Origin: Bacteroidaceae bacterium
GTDB taxonomy: Bacteria > Bacteroidota > Bacteroidia > Bacteroidales > Bacteroidaceae
Length of the DNA: 59,251 nt
Assembly (NCBI GenBank): GCA_017546785.1
Contig: JAFYRW010000031.1
Coordinates: 67,151 to 126,401 of the forward strand
Direction: 5' to 3'
A program made the translations under genes and the position numbers. Below are positions 26,741-36,117 of this stretch, piece after piece; position 1 is the first letter of the stretch; each line of letters opens with the position of its first letter. The notes under the pieces were generated by a model that did no database searches, had not been told where the DNA came from, and saw only the letters and a program-made list of their open reading frames with translations.

Positions 26741-27367
26741 TTATTTACCCATTTCTTCGGCCTGTGGACGGGGCTCTTTTTTGGCGAGAGTAACAATCTT
26801 GTATACATACTCTACCATCCACGCCTCAGAGTAACCGAGTTTCTCTTTATATTGGCGTACAGCATATACTGTCTTGAATGTAGCCTGATCCTTCCAATTG
26901 TTCTTTGTGAGAATATCGTTGATGATTTTCTCGGTCATACTGTGCAACAACTTCTTGAAAATTCCGGGAACGCGGAATTTCCACTGCATAAGATTGCCTA
27001 CAAGCATCATAAGGTCGTTGTTGAATCCCTGGAATGCAAAGAGGTAGGGCTGCACGCTGTTGATGTTCTTGCAATTCTTCTTGATAGAGAGGTCAATCTC
27101 CTTGAAAAAATTCTCGTTCATACCATACAGCTGCTCGAGCATCTTCTTGCAGCGGCTGCGCTCGGCAACGCCAAGCTTGTTGTTCTGTGTCGCAATCTTC
27201 AGTGAACGCTTGAATGTTGCAAGGTCGGGCAACATACCAATATTTGTTATTCCTAAGTTCGCTGCGAGTACCGACTGATAATATACGCGTATGAGGGTCA
27301 TAAAATCCTCCATACCACCTATTTTCTCGGTGCTCTTATTCTTTTTGAAAAAATTGAATAATGCCAT
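26741..27367 (-). CDS. Unknown cytoplasmic protein downstream of yidC
   Basis: A 208-residue helical protein without signal peptide or membrane segment; the N-terminus is basic (MALFNFFKKNKSTEK). I do not recognise a domain. It has features of a packed helical bundle (FMTLIRVYYQSVLAANLGI, IFKKLLHSMTEKIINDILTK). It lies 17 bp downstream of yidC in the same direction, so it is co-transcribed and might assist membrane insertion, though this is inferred from position only. Confidence 0.7.
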   Translation of the reverse strand: MALFNFFKKNKSTEKIGGMEDFMTLIRVYYQSVLAANLGITNIGMLPDLATFKRSLKIATQNNKLGVAERSRCKKMLEQLYGMNENFFKEIDLSIKKNCKNINSVQPYLFAFQGFNNDLMMLVGNLMQWKFRVPGIFKKLLHSMTEKIINDILTKNNWKDQATFKTVYAVRQYKEKLGYSEAWMVEYVYKIVTLAKKEPRPQAEEMGK

Positions 27368-27384
27368 TTTAATCTATTTTATAT

Positions 27385-29316
27385 TTATTTCTTGTTTCTT
27401 TTCTGCTGCTCTTCGAGAATACGCTGCTGCTCCTGCTGCAAAGCCTCGAGACGTGCCATCATACCACTGCGCTGTTTGGCGGGGTTGCTCTTGTTCGACT
27501 CGTAGTATGCCTCCATCTTCTTGAGAAGCTCATCCTCTTTGATTGAATATCTCAAATATATGAATATGAATACACTGATGAGTGTAGATATAAAGTAGTA
27601 GTAGTTAAGACCCGATGAATATTCGTTGAACATAAAGAAGAACATTACGGGCATAAGATACATCATCCAGCGCATAATCTTCATCTGCTGCTCCTGCTCG
27701 GGTGAGCCGCCAACGTTGGGCTGCATCTTGGATGTATAATAGGTGTTGAGCAACTGTGTGATACAGAACAGTAAGCAGAAGATGCTTATGTGGTCGCCCA
27801 AAAGCCAGATGGGCTTGCCCCAGCTGATAAGCGCGTCATAAGACGAAAGGTCGTCGGCCCACAGGAAACTCTGCTGACGTAGTGCAATTGCGTTGGGCAC
27901 AAAGTTGAACAGCGCAATGAATATAGGCATCTGTATCAGCATAGGTAAGCATCCGCCCATAGGGCTTGCACCATACTTTGAGTAGAGGCCCATAATCTCC
28001 TGCTGCTTCTTCATCGCATCCTCCTGCTTGGGATATTTTGCGTTTATAGCGTCAATGTGTGGCTTCAGGGCACGCATCTTTGCCGATGAAACATAAGACT
28101 TATATGTGAAAGGATATACAATGGCCTTTACTATGATTGTCAATAGCAATAGCACAATACCCATATTCAATCCCCAGCCCGAGAGCCAGTCGAAAAGATA
28201 CATTATGAAGAAACGGTTAATCCAGCGTACGATAGGCCAACCGAAATAGATGATTTTCTCGAGTTTGAGGTCCTTGTCGCCGTTTATGGCAAGCTTGTTG
28301 CTCGCTGCAAGGTCGCTGAACTTATTGGGACCAATATAGAACTGAATGTCAGTGGCAACCTTTCCTGTGGGGTCGAATGGGGTGTTAAAGTCCATTGTAC
28401 AGTTCTTTAGATAGCCACGGCCTTTGTTCAATGTGTCCGAAGCAAGCTCTACATTGTTGAATTCGCTTCCCGCAATCATTATGCACGAGAAGAACTGATT
28501 TTTGCAGGCAACCCAGTCGATAGGCTCTTTGAGCGACTCCTTGTCGTTCGATGTCTCGCTTAGATAGTCGGTGCCGTCGTCCTTAATCTTGTATGTAATA
28601 TTTGAATATCTCTGCTCAAAGGTAAAGCCCTTCTCCTGCTGACGGATAAGCTGGTCCCATACAATGCCAATCTCCTTTGTCGAAGAGGGGAGTATGCCAC
28701 CCATATTGTGAGCGTCGATAGAGAGGTTCACCATATAGCTGTCGGGCAACAGACGATAAGAAAAATCGATATATTTGCCCTGAGAGGCAGTCAATCGCAT
28801 AACAACGCTGCTCTCTGTTTGCTCGACAGGGGTAAAGTAGAACTCATTGGTGTTTATGTTCTCCTCCTTGCCGTCGATGGTGAATGTCATTCTGTTCTTG
28901 ACAGGCTCTCCTATTCTGCGGGGGTTGCGCTTGTCAATGTAGTCGTAGTCGCTGAAGAGTGTAATAGGATTACCCTCCTGGTCGTTGTACTCCGAGAGTG
29001 TAGCCGAGCATATGCGCGCTCCTAAAGTCGAGATGCTTACCTGCAGTTTCTCGTTCTTTAGAACAATATATTCGTTGTTGCCTTTACGTGCCTCAAAGAA
29101 CAATGCGTTGGAGTCGTTGCTCATTTCGGACAATTCCTTTGCACGCTCGTCGGCCAATCGCGCAATCTCAAGCTCCTTTAGATGCTGTACCACAGCAATT
29201 GAGTCCTGACGACGCTGCTGCTCTGCAACTTTATTGGGGTCGGGCTGATTGAAATAGAAATATCCAAGAAAAACAAGTGCTATGAGCACGAATCCTGTTA
29301 CTGTATTTTTATCCAT
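27385..29316 (-). CDS. yidC: Membrane protein insertase YidC
   Basis: It inserts and folds inner-membrane proteins, alone or with SecYEG. One N-terminal helix (TVTGFVLIALVFLGYFYF), a large periplasmic domain (about 60-355) and the conserved five-helix core (360-600) are visible, the core including MRALKPHIDAINAKYPKQ, GASPMGGCLPMLIQMPIFIA and YYFISTLISVFIFIYLRY. The tail is basic and glutamine-rich. The length of 643 suits a Gram-negative YidC. It is the first gene of a leftward unit, with a promoter element at 29370-29377 and divergent from the DUF3078 gene. Confidence 0.97.
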   Translation of the reverse strand: MDKNTVTGFVLIALVFLGYFYFNQPDPNKVAEQQRRQDSIAVVQHLKELEIARLADERAKELSEMSNDSNALFFEARKGNNEYIVLKNEKLQVSISTLGARICSATLSEYNDQEGNPITLFSDYDYIDKRNPRRIGEPVKNRMTFTIDGKEENINTNEFYFTPVEQTESSVVMRLTASQGKYIDFSYRLLPDSYMVNLSIDAHNMGGILPSSTKEIGIVWDQLIRQQEKGFTFEQRYSNITYKIKDDGTDYLSETSNDKESLKEPIDWVACKNQFFSCIMIAGSEFNNVELASDTLNKGRGYLKNCTMDFNTPFDPTGKVATDIQFYIGPNKFSDLAASNKLAINGDKDLKLEKIIYFGWPIVRWINRFFIMYLFDWLSGWGLNMGIVLLLLTIIVKAIVYPFTYKSYVSSAKMRALKPHIDAINAKYPKQEDAMKKQQEIMGLYSKYGASPMGGCLPMLIQMPIFIALFNFVPNAIALRQQSFLWADDLSSYDALISWGKPIWLLGDHISIFCLLFCITQLLNTYYTSKMQPNVGGSPEQEQQMKIMRWMMYLMPVMFFFMFNEYSSGLNYYYFISTLISVFIFIYLRYSIKEDELLKKMEAYYESNKSNPAKQRSGMMARLEALQQEQQRILEEQQKRNKK

Positions 29317-29369
29317 AATATCAAGGTTGTGTGTATCTGTTTTTTACTCTGTTTTTGGCAAATTCGGTG

Positions 29370-29377
29370 CAAAGGTA
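29370..29377 (-). promoter_or_regulatory. -7 promoter element for yidC
   Basis: The minus strand reads TACCTTTG, an exact match, 53 bp before the yidC ATG. Confidence 0.6.
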
Positions 29378-29466
29378 GCAAAAATATAGGTAATTTGTCT
29401 GCCGTTGTAAATAAAAAAATATAATTTTAGTAAATTAAAAAGGCTGTTTTTATCTGCAAAATATAT

Positions 29467-29474
29467 TATCTTCG
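29467..29474 (+). promoter_or_regulatory. -7 promoter element for the DUF3078-antiporter genes
   Basis: TATCTTCG, the one-base variant of the consensus, 18 bp before the ATG at 29493. Confidence 0.5.
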
Positions 29475-29492
29475 CCCAATAAAATATTGACT

Positions 29493-30803
29493 ATGAAAAA
29501 ATATGGGATTTTTTTTAGGATTTTAGGAGTCTCTGCACTGTTCCTTATTGTATCGCTTTCAACAGCAAATGCACAGAATAGTGCCGTAGTAGAACAATTT
29601 AATATGCAGCTCGACTCTCTTGTGGCAGAACTCTATGAGACTAATGATGATGATAGTGAGGAGCGTACCAATCCTGCCTATTATCGTATGTTTACCCCCA
29701 CAGTGCTCTATCGTTCGGCTGTTGCGCGTGGCGTAAAGCAGGGCTTTGACCTTCCAGAGGAGGCTACCGACAATGAGATTGCGATGAACCATAATCGCGA
29801 GGTTCTTATCGATCAGATTCTGGTGGACGTCTACAAGAATAACCCCGAGCACGTTACAAAGACCGAGGCTCAGTTGCGTGGCGAGACTACAGACGTTGTC
29901 AATAATGCTCTTAAGAATACCTCAGAGATTAAAGTAAATACGAATCTTCCATTTCGAGTGTCTGACTCTTCGCTGTCGAGCCTCGAGACAGAATACCGTA
30001 AGCCTAACTATTGGCGTACATATGGTGACGTATCGCTGAACTTTACCCAGAATTATGTGTCGGGCAACTGGCACGCCGGAGGAGAAAATAATTTTACATT
30101 ATTGGCGTGGACAAAATTCCAGTTGAACTACGATGACAAGAAAAGAATAACATTCCGAAATACATTCGAGGCTCGTCTGGGCTTTACAACTGTGTCCGAC
30201 GATGCGATGCGTTCGTTAAGAACCAATGATGATATGTTGCGTCTGGAGTCGAACCTCGGTTATAAGATTGTAAAGAATCTTGATGTTTCTTGTAACTTTA
30301 AGATGCAGACACAGTCTATGCCAAGCTATCAGGCAAATACTCAGGATTTTGTCTCTAACTTTATGGCTCCTTTCGATGTTTCATTCTCTCTCGGTCTCAA
30401 CTATGTTACCTCGGGAAAGAATTGGAATATGAACCTCTTTGTCGCTCCTTTGTCATCGTATAACTACCGATTCGTGCGTTACCAGCATCTTGTAGACCGC
30501 TTCGGTATGCCCGATGGACGTAAGCACCGTCACGACTACGGTACTCAGATTGTCTTTAAGCCCAGTGTAACCTTGATGACAAATATGACGTGGAGCTCTC
30601 GTCTGGAGTTCTATACAAACTACTCGCGTACATTCTTTGAGTGGGAGAATCATTTCAAATTCAAGATTAACCGTTATTTCGATACCAATCTCCTGTTGCA
30701 CACTCGTTTCGACGACAATGCCCGCGGACTCTACGACCCCAATCTCGGATTCTGGCAGTTGAAGGAGTATTTTACACTCGGAGTAAGCTATTCTTGGCAG
30801 TAA
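29493..30803 (+). CDS. DUF3078 family predicted outer-membrane protein
   Basis: A 436-residue protein with a signal peptide (MKKYGIFFRILGVSALFLIV... ANAQ). An acidic N-terminal linker (to about residue 160) is followed by beta-strand-rich sequence (YWRTYGDVSLNFTQNYVSG, then NFTLLAWTKFQLNYDD) ending in YFTLGVSYSWQ, an aromatic-ended barrel strand. The pattern is that of DUF3078, found in Bacteroidota; its role is unknown. The start is the ATG at 29493, not the TTG two codons earlier. It is followed after 25 bp by the antiporter gene. Confidence 0.85.
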   Translation: MKKYGIFFRILGVSALFLIVSLSTANAQNSAVVEQFNMQLDSLVAELYETNDDDSEERTNPAYYRMFTPTVLYRSAVARGVKQGFDLPEEATDNEIAMNHNREVLIDQILVDVYKNNPEHVTKTEAQLRGETTDVVNNALKNTSEIKVNTNLPFRVSDSSLSSLETEYRKPNYWRTYGDVSLNFTQNYVSGNWHAGGENNFTLLAWTKFQLNYDDKKRITFRNTFEARLGFTTVSDDAMRSLRTNDDMLRLESNLGYKIVKNLDVSCNFKMQTQSMPSYQANTQDFVSNFMAPFDVSFSLGLNYVTSGKNWNMNLFVAPLSSYNYRFVRYQHLVDRFGMPDGRKHRHDYGTQIVFKPSVTLMTNMTWSSRLEFYTNYSRTFFEWENHFKFKINRYFDTNLLLHTRFDDNARGLYDPNLGFWQLKEYFTLGVSYSWQ

Positions 30804-30828
30804 CTAATATAAGTAAGGAGTATATTCG

Positions 30829-32934
30829 ATGATTCACGCTACTTTGATAAATTTATCCTCGACATTCTTGGCGCAATTGACATCTTTGTATGAGTCGGTT
30901 GCTGCCGGTTGGAGTAACTTCTTTCCAATCTCTGAACCAACGTGGATATTCTTGGGCGTGCTTTCCATTGTACTCTTTGCTCCTCTGCTGTTCAACAGGC
31001 TGCGTATGCCTCACATTATCGGTATGATATTGGCCGGTCTTCTCGTGGGCCCCAACTGCTTGAATTTCTTTGAGCGCGACAGCAGCTTTGAACTTTTCGG
31101 AAAGGTAGGACTCTATTACATAATGTTTCTTGCCAGCCTCGAGGTTAATATGCAGGAGATGAAACAGTCGAGGACCGGCGCTCTTCTTATGGGATTGGCT
31201 GTATTCTCAATACCTATTCTTTTGGGATTGATTACCAATACATTCATCCTTAAATACAATTTTGTAGCGTCGCTATTGCTGGCGAGTATGTACGCGTCGT
31301 ACACGCTAATCTCCTATCCCATAGTGGCGCGTTACGGTCTTTCGCGTTTGCGCTGTGTGAACTTTGTTGTCGGTGGAGCAATGATTACAGACACTCTTAC
31401 GCTGTTCGTGCTTGCTGTTATTGCCGGAACATTCACAGGTGAGGCCAATGGCTGGTTCGTGCTTTTTATGCTGTTTAAACTGCTTGTGATAGCAGCTGTT
31501 ATAATATTTGTCTTTCCGCGAATAGCACGATATTTCTTCCGTAATTACAACGACAGCGTCATCCAGTATATTTTTGTGATGGTGATGCTTTTCCTGGGCG
31601 CGGGATTGATGGAGCTTGTAGGAATGGAGGGTATCTTGGGTGCCTTTATTACAGGTCTTGTGCTTAATCCGCTTATTCCGCACTCTTCGCCGCTTATGCG
31701 CCGAATAGACTTTGTGGGCAATGCAATATTTATTCCTTATTTCCTTATAGGAGTGGGTATGATGATTGATCTTCGTGTGCTGTTCAATGGTGGCGGCTCG
31801 TTGATTGTGGCTGCAGTGATGATAGCTACTGCCCTCACCGGAAAGTGGATAGCGTCGTTCTTTGTCGCCAAACACTATAGTATGTCGTGGAACGAACAGG
31901 GCCTTATGTTCGGCCTTAGTACCTCGCAGGCGGCGGCGACTCTTGCGGCGGCCTTTGTGGGGCACGGAATAATACTCTCCGACGGCTCACGACTGCTCTC
32001 CGATGATGTGCTCAATGGAACAATCCTGCTTATTCTTGTAACCTGTCTCGTAAGCTCTATAATTTCCGACAGAGCTTCTCGCAAACTCATTGTTTCGGGC
32101 GCGGTGCTTAACAATCCTGCCGGTATATCATCTAAAAAGACACTCCTCGCGCTTGCCAATCCAAATATGGTCGATAAGCTTATGGACCTTGCGCTTCTTG
32201 TACGCAAGGAAAATAGCCCTGTGCCATTGTCGGCCATAAATGTTGTGCTCGACGAGGATAAGTCGCGACAGGTAGGAGCAACAAAATTGCTCAATGCGGC
32301 AGCGGATATTGCTGCGTCGGTGAATGTGCCTCTGCTGACAAAGATGCGTCTTACGACCAATCTTGCCCACGGTATCATACACGAGGTAAAAGAGAACGAT
32401 TACCGCGAACTTATTCTCGGATTCCACAAAAGGGAGACTGCCAACGATAGTTTCTTGGGTAATGTGTTGCCCGAGGTTCTTAACGCAATAGATTGTCAGG
32501 TGATGATGGCGCGTATGAATATACCGTTGAATACTGTGCGCGCGATACATATTACATTCCCTGCAAAGGCCGAATATGAGGCGGGATTCTCATATTGGGT
32601 CGAGGAGACTGCGCGTATGGCCAGCGGCCTCGATTGCAGAATAATGTATCACGGACACCCCGATACTATGGATAAGATAAAGGTGCGTCTAAAGGAGCTC
32701 CCGCCGGTAGAGGCTCATTTCTTTGAGACTGACGGCGGTAACGACCTTAAACGCCTGTCAAAGATAATAAAGGAGGACCATCTGCTTATAGTGGTGAGCG
32801 CGCGTCGCGGCTCAATCTCTTTCCGTCCGTCGCACGACCATATATTTGTTCAGTTGCAACGCGACTATCCCAATACCAGCGTACTTCTCATTTATCCTAA
32901 CGGATACAAGGTCGAGGGTGGCGAGACTCACTAA
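30829..32934 (+). CDS. Cation/proton antiporter (CPA2, Kef/NapA-like)
   Basis: An inner-membrane exchanger of monovalent cations for protons. Residues about 40-410 form some 12 helices, with HIIGMILAGLLVGPNCL, a GGAMITDTLTLFVLA segment bearing the membrane acidic residue, and GLSTSQAAATLAAAFVG. The 290-residue C-terminal part is soluble and resembles two universal-stress-like regulatory modules. It lacks an obvious TrkA-N (RCK) domain. The ATG at 30829 is preceded by AAGGAG at the right distance (30815-30820), a rare canonical Shine-Dalgarno site for this phylum. It is followed by a carbonic anhydrase gene. Confidence 0.9.
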   Translation: MIHATLINLSSTFLAQLTSLYESVAAGWSNFFPISEPTWIFLGVLSIVLFAPLLFNRLRMPHIIGMILAGLLVGPNCLNFFERDSSFELFGKVGLYYIMFLASLEVNMQEMKQSRTGALLMGLAVFSIPILLGLITNTFILKYNFVASLLLASMYASYTLISYPIVARYGLSRLRCVNFVVGGAMITDTLTLFVLAVIAGTFTGEANGWFVLFMLFKLLVIAAVIIFVFPRIARYFFRNYNDSVIQYIFVMVMLFLGAGLMELVGMEGILGAFITGLVLNPLIPHSSPLMRRIDFVGNAIFIPYFLIGVGMMIDLRVLFNGGGSLIVAAVMIATALTGKWIASFFVAKHYSMSWNEQGLMFGLSTSQAAATLAAAFVGHGIILSDGSRLLSDDVLNGTILLILVTCLVSSIISDRASRKLIVSGAVLNNPAGISSKKTLLALANPNMVDKLMDLALLVRKENSPVPLSAINVVLDEDKSRQVGATKLLNAAADIAASVNVPLLTKMRLTTNLAHGIIHEVKENDYRELILGFHKRETANDSFLGNVLPEVLNAIDCQVMMARMNIPLNTVRAIHITFPAKAEYEAGFSYWVEETARMASGLDCRIMYHGHPDTMDKIKVRLKELPPVEAHFFETDGGNDLKRLSKIIKEDHLLIVVSARRGSISFRPSHDHIFVQLQRDYPNTSVLLIYPNGYKVEGGETH

Positions 32935-33005
32935 AAGAACCTATAATGCTATAAAGAAAGGCGAATCTTTTAAATGGAATTAGTGATAGAAATAAATAAT
33001 TAAAG

Positions 33006-33665
33006 ATGATAAATAAAAGAGTATTTAATTTGATGGGGCTTTTCCTTGTAGTGATGACCCTTACAATGTGCAAGAATCAGCCGGCAGCTACACCATCGAC
33101 TCCCGAGGAGGCATTGGCTGAACTGATTGCCGGAAATGAGCGTTATGTGAATGAAAAGAGCATACACCCGCATGGGAATATGGACAGAGTAGGGGAGACA
33201 GCTCCCCATCAGGCTCCATTTGCTGCTGTGGTGGGCTGTTCCGATTCGCGTGTGCCTGTAGAATTGCTTTTCGATCAGGGAGTGGGTGATATATTCGTCA
33301 TTCGTACCGCCGGAAATAATGTCAATAGCGAAATGGTTATGGGAAGCGTGGATTATGCCATTGAGCATCTTGGAGTGAAACTCCTTGTTGTGCTCGGTCA
33401 CGGTTCCTGCGGTGGAGTCACAGGCGCTATTTCTGACGGAGAAGAGGAGCACGGAAATATAGGACATCTTCTCGCGACCATACGCAATGATGTGAGTGAC
33501 TATGTCGGCAATATTGACTCTCTTGACGCTGCAATACGTCATCATACACAGGTTCAGGTAGAACGTGTCGTTGCTTATCCTCACGTTGCAGAGAAAATAG
33601 CGAATGGAGAATTGCTTGTAAAGAAGGCCTACTACGATGTAAATACAGGCAAGGTAACATATTGA
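33006..33665 (+). CDS. Exported beta-class carbonic anhydrase
   Basis: The enzyme interconverts CO2 and bicarbonate with zinc. The ligand motif CSDSR at 78-82 (Cys78, Asp80, Arg82) and HGSC at 132-135 (His132, Cys135) are complete, as is DYAIEHLGVKLLVVLGHG. The N-terminus (LMGLFLVVMTLTMCKN) is a hydrophobic export signal with Cys22. The residue before the cysteine is Met, which is unusual, so lipidation is likely but not certain. Placement in the periplasm, next to a proton antiporter 71 bp upstream, suggests a role in pH or inorganic-carbon balance. Confidence 0.92.
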   Translation: MINKRVFNLMGLFLVVMTLTMCKNQPAATPSTPEEALAELIAGNERYVNEKSIHPHGNMDRVGETAPHQAPFAAVVGCSDSRVPVELLFDQGVGDIFVIRTAGNNVNSEMVMGSVDYAIEHLGVKLLVVLGHGSCGGVTGAISDGEEEHGNIGHLLATIRNDVSDYVGNIDSLDAAIRHHTQVQVERVVAYPHVAEKIANGELLVKKAYYDVNTGKVTY

Positions 33666-33736
33666 GGGACGGTATAGAGATTTTTCCTTAATATATTGCT
33701 TCTCATAACATACAGTATCGAATTTCTTACTAATCT

Positions 33737-33794
33737 CGCGAGTCTAAATTGAGCGATTGGGATAACAAAAGAGTGTCCGCTCAATAGGCTCGCG
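33737..33794 (+). terminator. Terminator between carbonic anhydrase and GH92 genes
   Basis: CGCGAG (33737-33742) with CTCGCG (33789-33794) and ATTGAGCG (33748-33755) with CGCTCAAT (33778-33785) form a long interrupted stem with a 22-base loop. TCTTTT follows on the plus strand. Confidence 0.65.
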
Positions 33795-33804
33795 TCTTTT
33801 AGTA

Positions 33805-35991
33805 TCAGAATTCCAATGTTCCTCCCCTTATAATGTCGCTGTGCGATATTGTAGTGCCTTTTATCGGTGCGCCATTGAGCAGTATACGCTGCTTGCCTCG
33901 TGTGGTTGAGGCTTTTCGCGATTTTCCTTTTTTCTCTTTGTCGGTTGTTACCTTTACGGTGAATGTCTTTCCGTTGCTCAGATGCAGGCGTGCCTCGGGG
34001 AATAGGGGAACGCCAATCTCATATTCTCCTCCGGCGGGGTTTACGGGGTAGAATCCCATTGCCGAGAATATGTACCACGCTGACATCTGTCCGCAATCCT
34101 CGTTACCGCACAGGCCATCGGGGGTGTTACGGTAAAGCTCGTTCATAATCTGCGATACATACTGCTGTGTCTTTCCGTGCTTTCCTATCTTGTTGAAAAG
34201 GTAGGCTACGTGGTGGCTGGGTTCGTTGCCGTGTACATATTGTCCAATCATTCCTGTACTGAAAATGGGGAGTCCCTCGCTGTCTTTCGGTGAGTAGGTG
34301 AACATACTGTCGAGCTTCTGCGCGAAGCGTTTCTTGCCCATAAGTTCAATTAGCCCGTCAATGTCGTGCTGTACGCTCCACATATAGTGCCACGCGTTGC
34401 TCTCGCAAATATGCTGTGTATATTCGTCGGGGTTGAACGATGGCTGCCACTCTCCTTTGCTGTTGCGCGGTTGCATAAATGTTGTTGCGGGGTTATATGC
34501 GTTGCGGTAATTTTGTGAGCGGCCGTAGAATTCGTCGGCAATATCCTTTTTGCCAATAGCATCGGCCAGCAGTGCTATGCAGTAGTCGTCGTAGGCGTAT
34601 TCGAGCGTGCGCGACAATGCCCAATTGTCGGCATTGTATTTGTCTTCAATGTCGTATGGGATATATCCTTGCTTCTTGTAGAATCCTATGCCTCGGTAAT
34701 TGTCGTCGTTGGCTGTGGCTATGCAGGCTGCAAGAGCCTTCTCGGCGTTGAATCCTCTTATCCCTTTTAGATAGGCATCGGCAATTACGGGTGCCGAATG
34801 GTACCCTATCATCATATCAGTCTCGCTGCCCCACATATTCCACACAGGCAGACGGCCGTGCTGTTCGTAGTGTGCTATGAAGGAATTTATCATACTGCTT
34901 ACACGCTCGGTGGCTGTGTAGGTATAAAGAGGGTGCGCTGCTCTGAATGTATCCCACAGTGAGAATGTCGAGTAATTCTGCCAGCCGTCGGCTTTGTGGT
35001 TCTTGCCGTCTGCGCCACGATAGCTGCCGTCAATGTCGCAAAAGAGGGTTGGGGCTATCATTGTGCGGTAAAGAGCAGTGTAGAAGCATATTCTCTGGTC
35101 GTTTGTGCCGCCGATAACCTCTATCTTGCTTAGTTCGCGATTCCACGCTCTGTTGGCTTCTGCGCGGTATAGGTCAAAATTGTCGTGTGGCGCCTCGGCC
35201 TGCATATTGCGCTCGGCTCCCTCGGTTCCTGTTCCCGAAAGGGCTGTTACAATGGTAAGCTCGCGGCTCTCGTCAAGGTTAAACCGCATACGTATAATTC
35301 CCGGCGCTTTTCTCGACGATAGCAGTGTGCTGTCGATGCGCTCTACTATGAAGGGGTGCGAAAAACGGCTTCTGAAATATAGCTTCTGGTTGCGCGCCCA
35401 ACCGTTTGAGAAACGGTAACCTTCTATGGTACAGGAATCTATAATCTTTATTTCGGTGTCTATCGTGGCGTCCCAATTCATTGCTTTTGATAGATTGAGT
35501 ATCACAATGCCTTTGCTGTCGGGGAATTGGTAGCGCTGAATGCCGCAACGTTCGGTGGCAGTAAGCTCAACTTTTATATTGTAGTCTTTGAGCAGTACTT
35601 TGTAATAGCCGGCCTCGGACTCTTCGTCGCTGTGCGAGAATCGCGAGTGTACTCCCAATGGAACGTCGGCTATTCTCAAAGGCTCGGTTACCGGCATATA
35701 GCTTATGTCGTAAAGGTCTCCTGCGCCGGTTCCCGATAGGTGCGTATGGCTGAATCCTGCTATTGTGCTGTCGGGATAAAAATAGCCAGCTATGCGGTCC
35801 CATCCGGGCAAGCCATTGTCGGGGCTTAGCTGTACCATTCCAAAGGGTGCTTGCGCTCCGGGATATACGTTGCCTGTGTAGTCTGTTCCAATGAACGTAT
35901 TTACCAATTTTGCGTAATCCTCCTTGTGCTCTTGTGCGAATATTATTGTTGCCGATAGTGCAACGATGAGTGTCGTGATAGCTTTTTTCAT
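33805..35991 (-). CDS. GH92-family alpha-mannosidase
   Basis: An exported exo-alpha-mannosidase of glycoside hydrolase family 92, which trims mannose from N-glycans or fungal mannan. The signal peptide is MKKAITTLIVALSATIIFAQ, followed by 708 residues. Family landmarks are NTFIGTDYTGNVYPGAQAPFGMVQLSPDNG, read here as two adjoining parts, then GFSHTHLSGTGAGDL, PVWNMWGSETDMMIGYHSA and GNEDCGQMSAWYIFSAMGFY, whose glutamate is the general acid in characterised members. The start at 35989-35991 is supported by a promoter element at 36011-36018; a longer frame would begin before that promoter. It is a lone gene, with no susCD pair. Confidence 0.95.
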   Translation of the reverse strand: MKKAITTLIVALSATIIFAQEHKEDYAKLVNTFIGTDYTGNVYPGAQAPFGMVQLSPDNGLPGWDRIAGYFYPDSTIAGFSHTHLSGTGAGDLYDISYMPVTEPLRIADVPLGVHSRFSHSDEESEAGYYKVLLKDYNIKVELTATERCGIQRYQFPDSKGIVILNLSKAMNWDATIDTEIKIIDSCTIEGYRFSNGWARNQKLYFRSRFSHPFIVERIDSTLLSSRKAPGIIRMRFNLDESRELTIVTALSGTGTEGAERNMQAEAPHDNFDLYRAEANRAWNRELSKIEVIGGTNDQRICFYTALYRTMIAPTLFCDIDGSYRGADGKNHKADGWQNYSTFSLWDTFRAAHPLYTYTATERVSSMINSFIAHYEQHGRLPVWNMWGSETDMMIGYHSAPVIADAYLKGIRGFNAEKALAACIATANDDNYRGIGFYKKQGYIPYDIEDKYNADNWALSRTLEYAYDDYCIALLADAIGKKDIADEFYGRSQNYRNAYNPATTFMQPRNSKGEWQPSFNPDEYTQHICESNAWHYMWSVQHDIDGLIELMGKKRFAQKLDSMFTYSPKDSEGLPIFSTGMIGQYVHGNEPSHHVAYLFNKIGKHGKTQQYVSQIMNELYRNTPDGLCGNEDCGQMSAWYIFSAMGFYPVNPAGGEYEIGVPLFPEARLHLSNGKTFTVKVTTDKEKKGKSRKASTTRGKQRILLNGAPIKGTTISHSDIIRGGTLEF

Positions 35992-36010
35992 ATAAAAAAC
36001 GGTTATTGCC

Positions 36011-36018
36011 CAAAGGTA
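36011..36018 (-). promoter_or_regulatory. -7 promoter element for the GH92 gene
   Basis: The minus strand reads TACCTTTG, an exact match, 19 bp before the ATG. Confidence 0.6.
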
Positions 36019-36082
36019 GCAATAAATGTAACACATTGCTATATAAATGTGGGCAATAATCTCTTTTGGCTCTTTTAGAGAC

Positions 36083-36114
36083 ATTCGTGGAGAGGCAACA
36101 GCCTCTCCACGAAT
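36083..36114 (-). terminator. Hairpin after the GadC-like permease gene
   Basis: A 14-bp perfect GC-rich stem (36083-36096 with 36101-36114) has a 4-base loop and starts 3 bases past the stop codon. It lacks a clear T-run on the minus strand. Confidence 0.6.
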
Positions 36115-36117
36115 ATA

